From Pseudomonas akapageensis (GTDB taxonomy: Bacteria; Pseudomonadota; Gammaproteobacteria; Pseudomonadales; Pseudomonadaceae), in contig NZ_VXCP01000025.1 of NCBI RefSeq assembly GCF_011355085.1, forward strand, positions 1 to 64,000: a stretch of DNA of 64,000 nucleotides. Reading direction: 5' to 3'. The notes under the pieces were generated by a model. That model made no database searches, was not told the DNA's origin, and saw nothing but the letters and a program-made list of their open reading frames with translations. Below, piece after piece: positions 62,460 through 64,000 of this stretch; the first letter of the stretch is position 1; each line of letters opens with the position of its first letter. The translations under genes and the position numbers were made by a program.

Positions 62460-62650
62460 GTCGTTGCCAATTCAACGACCGGGCCTGAGAACCCGAGGAA
62501 CCACAATAGGCGCATAGGCGAGTTTATGGCGGCTGTGCGCGGGAGGTCTTCGGACCTGCCGGGTTTCCTATTGCCCCGGTTTCTCAGCCTGCGTACAGCT
62601 GCCACCCATTCGCCTGAGAACGAATCTGGCAGCTCCACAACAATAGGAGC
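62460..62650 (+). promoter_or_regulatory. Highly structured 5' leader RNA of the DUF3077-type gene, with alternative Shine-Dalgarno pairing
   Basis: Several perfect stems fall in 190 bases. H1 is GTCGTTG/CAACGAC (62460-62479). H2 is CGGG/CCCG with loop CCTGAGAA (62480-62495). P1 is CAATAGG/CCTATTG (62504-62510 with 62567-62573), enclosing CGCATAG/CTGTGCG and a TTCG-capped AGGTC/GACCT hairpin. H5 is AGCTGCCA/TGGCAGCT with inner ATTCG/CGAAT, again with loop CCTGAGAA (62597-62634). The heptamer CAATAGG recurs at 62641-62647 as part of the Shine-Dalgarno sequence (CAATAGGAG). So 62565-62573 can pair either upstream (7 bp) or with the ribosome-binding site (9 bp, one G-U). This resembles a translational switch. 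Ligand or partner unknown. Confidence 0.7.
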
Positions 62651-62656
62651 TTCACC

Positions 62657-62944
62657 ATGATCAAAATCGTCCCCGATCCACCCGCTTCAACCCCCGCACT
62701 GTTCACCACGGAAAAACCCTTCGGCACCGTCGACAGCAACGGCCAGCCCATGTTCACCGTACGCGGCGGCATCCCGGCCGAAGACGCCCTGGCCCATGCC
62801 GCGACCCTGGTCCAATACGCCGAAGCCACGGCGTGGGATGTGGTCGATCACCTGCACCTGAACGATAAATCCCTGGTGCTCGGCCTGATCCAGCAACTCG
62901 ATGCCGCACAGGCGTTGATCAGCGCGGTGGTGGACCAGCACTGA
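62657..62944 (+). CDS. DUF3077/DUF6124-type small protein (95 residues)
   Basis: A small soluble protein with the family core FTVRGGIPAEDALAHAATL followed by helical segments (VLGLIQQLDAAQALISAV). Such proteins occur in several copies per Pseudomonas genome; their function is not established. The ATG at 62657 is 7 bases after TAGGAG. That site is the alternative pairing partner in the leader, so expression is probably controlled at translation. Confidence 0.85.
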   Translation: MIKIVPDPPASTPALFTTEKPFGTVDSNGQPMFTVRGGIPAEDALAHAATLVQYAEATAWDVVDHLHLNDKSLVLGLIQQLDAAQALISAVVDQH

Positions 62945-62947
62945 ACC

Positions 62948-63060
62948 CTCGTTCCCACGCTCTGCGTGGGAATGCCATCCGGAGACGCTCTGCGTCGGGC
63001 TCAGGTGCGTCGACGCTGGAGCGTCTAGTGCTGCATTCCTTTGCTTCGCGTGGGAACGAG
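62948..63060. repeat. Palindromic repeat (CTCGTTCCCACGCTCTGCGTGGGAA family)
   Basis: Same structure as 5377-5488, immediately after the DUF3077-type stop codon. The right arm is degenerate (ttcctttgcttcgcgtggga), which breaks part of the symmetry. Confidence 0.85.
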
Positions 63061-63072
63061 AGTCAACGAGAT

Positions 63073-63700
63073 TCAGGCGTTCGAAGCTGCCTGGGCATTC
63101 GTGCCTTGATTGACCCGCACCGGCCCCCTTGGCGCACGCAACGTCCACAGCAAATAGACCCCAACCAGCCCCGCGGCCGAGAGCGACAGCATCCCTGCAC
63201 GAGGATCGATGAACCAGACCTCCATGTTGGCCTTGAGCATTGGCGCGACGAAGCCACCGATATTGCCCATCGAGCCAATCAGCGCGATCCCCCTGCAGCG
63301 GCGACCCCACCCAGGTAACTGGTCGGCAGCGTCCAGAACAGCGGTTGAACAGTCACGAAAGCGGCGGCTGCAAAACAGAAGGCCAGCAATACCGGAGCAA
63401 AACTGTTGAGCAATGCCGAGGCGGCAATTCCCAACGCAGCCATGCCCAGCATGCAAACCGGCGGTGATGCCCAGCAGCTCGGCTATTCGGGTCGGCAGGT
63501 AAAAGATGACCCGTACACACTGACCTGAACACTGAAGTAGATGAGGATGAACTTCAGCACGCGCTTGTTGCGCACCAGGCCAAGCAGGTTTTTCGGCCCA
63601 TGGGCCAGCTTGAGCTTGTCTTCGGCCTTGAGCTCCTGGCTCAGGGCAGCCTTTTCCTCAGGGGTAAGCCAGGTTTTTTCTACCAGCGAAAACTAATGGA
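63073..63700 (-). pseudogene. Decayed MFS (anion:cation symporter type) transporter remnant
   Basis: Pieces of one transporter appear in different minus-strand frames. LTPEEKAALSQELKAEDKLK and RNKRVLKFILIYFSVQVSVYG (about 63685-63515) come first. FYLPTRIAELLGITAG is next, in a shifted frame. ALGIAASALLNSFAPVLLAF follows in another, and GSMGNIGGFVAPMLKANME lies near the end. The 5' half is absent and a stretch after the loop ITAG also seems deleted. At least two frameshifts interrupt it. The remaining 228 bases to 63928 hold nothing recognisable. Original substrate was probably an organic anion, by family. Confidence 0.8.
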
Positions 63701-63928
63701 CCAGGCCGATAGTTCCCAATGACATATTTTCAGCAATCGATAACGCCTCGTTATCGACACGCTGAGACGCCGATTGCCTGCGCGACTCAGTCGCCGCGCA
63801 GAATCTCCGGCCCGTTCTGTACTGCAGCGCGGACCTGCTTTTTCCTTGCCTAAACCAGGCCTGCTCGGGATCATGTGTCCATACCTTTAAATCATGCCTT
63901 CAAATCAACCTGGATATAGGTGCATCCG

Positions 63929-64000
63929 ATGCCACTCACTCGCGAACAGCTCAATGAGTACCTGAGTTTCGCCGACGAACTCGCCGACGCTGCGGCCGCG
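63929..64000 (+). CDS. Inositol-monophosphatase-family protein, N-terminus (continues off the right edge)
   Basis: The last 24 codons of the window read MPLTREQLNEYLSFADELAD and continue past the end. This is the usual beginning of histidinol-phosphatase/inositol-monophosphatase family proteins (HisN type). An AGGTG sequence lies 8 bases upstream. Too little is present to tell which substrate. Confidence 0.6.
   Translation, partial: MPLTREQLNEYLSFADELADAAAA

Overview
The window is chromosomal DNA from a Pseudomonas, most likely of the fluorescens/putida lineage. Evidence: near family-identical Pseudomonas proteins (creatinase, IlvE, split PqiA, DUF3077-type proteins, a PepA-like RTX peroxidase), high-GC codon use, and three families of palindromic intergenic repeats typical of these species. 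No prophage, insertion sequence, CRISPR array or rRNA is visible. Two tRNA genes (Asp, Val) lie near 21.6 kb.

Layout. 0-5.3 kb: a creatine/sarcosine module (glyA start, GlxA-type regulator, MHS-family transporter, creatinase, and a second GlxA-type regulator that has lost about 110 residues in frame). 5.5-10.8 kb: a Tat-exported class A beta-lactamase and a three-gene ABC transporter/lipocalin-lipoprotein operon. 10.8-17.9 kb: ilvE, a fused Ada-AlkA alkylation-repair protein, pqiA1-pqiA2-pqiB-pqiC, and a LysE exporter. 18.0-23.4 kb: small, mostly uncharacterised genes, among them an SRAP protein, several CxxC mini-proteins, a 2H phosphoesterase resembling the anti-CBASS enzyme Acb1, the tRNAs, a glycine-zipper protein and an orphan terminator that may end a small RNA. 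23.4-28.2 kb: a patatin-like lipase, an L-asparaginase, an alanine/glycine:Na+ symporter and a divergent HTH regulator. 28.3-31.7 kb: an AT-richer gene for a 1141-residue TIR, membrane, propeller and TPR protein, probably acquired horizontally. 31.9-36.8 kb: an E. coli-type lysR/lysA pair, a hemerythrin, an ureidoglycine aminohydrolase and a LysR regulator. 37.0-53.1 kb: an 11-kb gene for a duplicated animal-type heme peroxidase/RTX adhesin-like protein, with a divergent three-gene type I secretion operon. 53.2-57.4 kb: a catabolic-looking cassette (APC permease, two SDR enzymes, PuuE-type hydrolase) beside a 5'-truncated alpha-ketoglutaric semialdehyde dehydrogenase. 58.0-64.0 kb: an Ldh-family imine reductase, a copper amine oxidase, a DUF3077-type gene with an elaborately folded 5' leader, a decayed MFS gene, and the start of an inositol-monophosphatase-family gene.

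The most unusual items are: (i) the leader RNA at 62460-62650, where one segment can pair either with an upstream copy or with the Shine-Dalgarno copy of the same heptamer; (ii) the chromosomal Acb1-like 2H phosphoesterase; (iii) the TIR-TM-propeller-TPR protein; (iv) the GlxA regulator lacking most of its sensor domain. Family assignments are from recognition of motifs and remembered sequences, not from a search.
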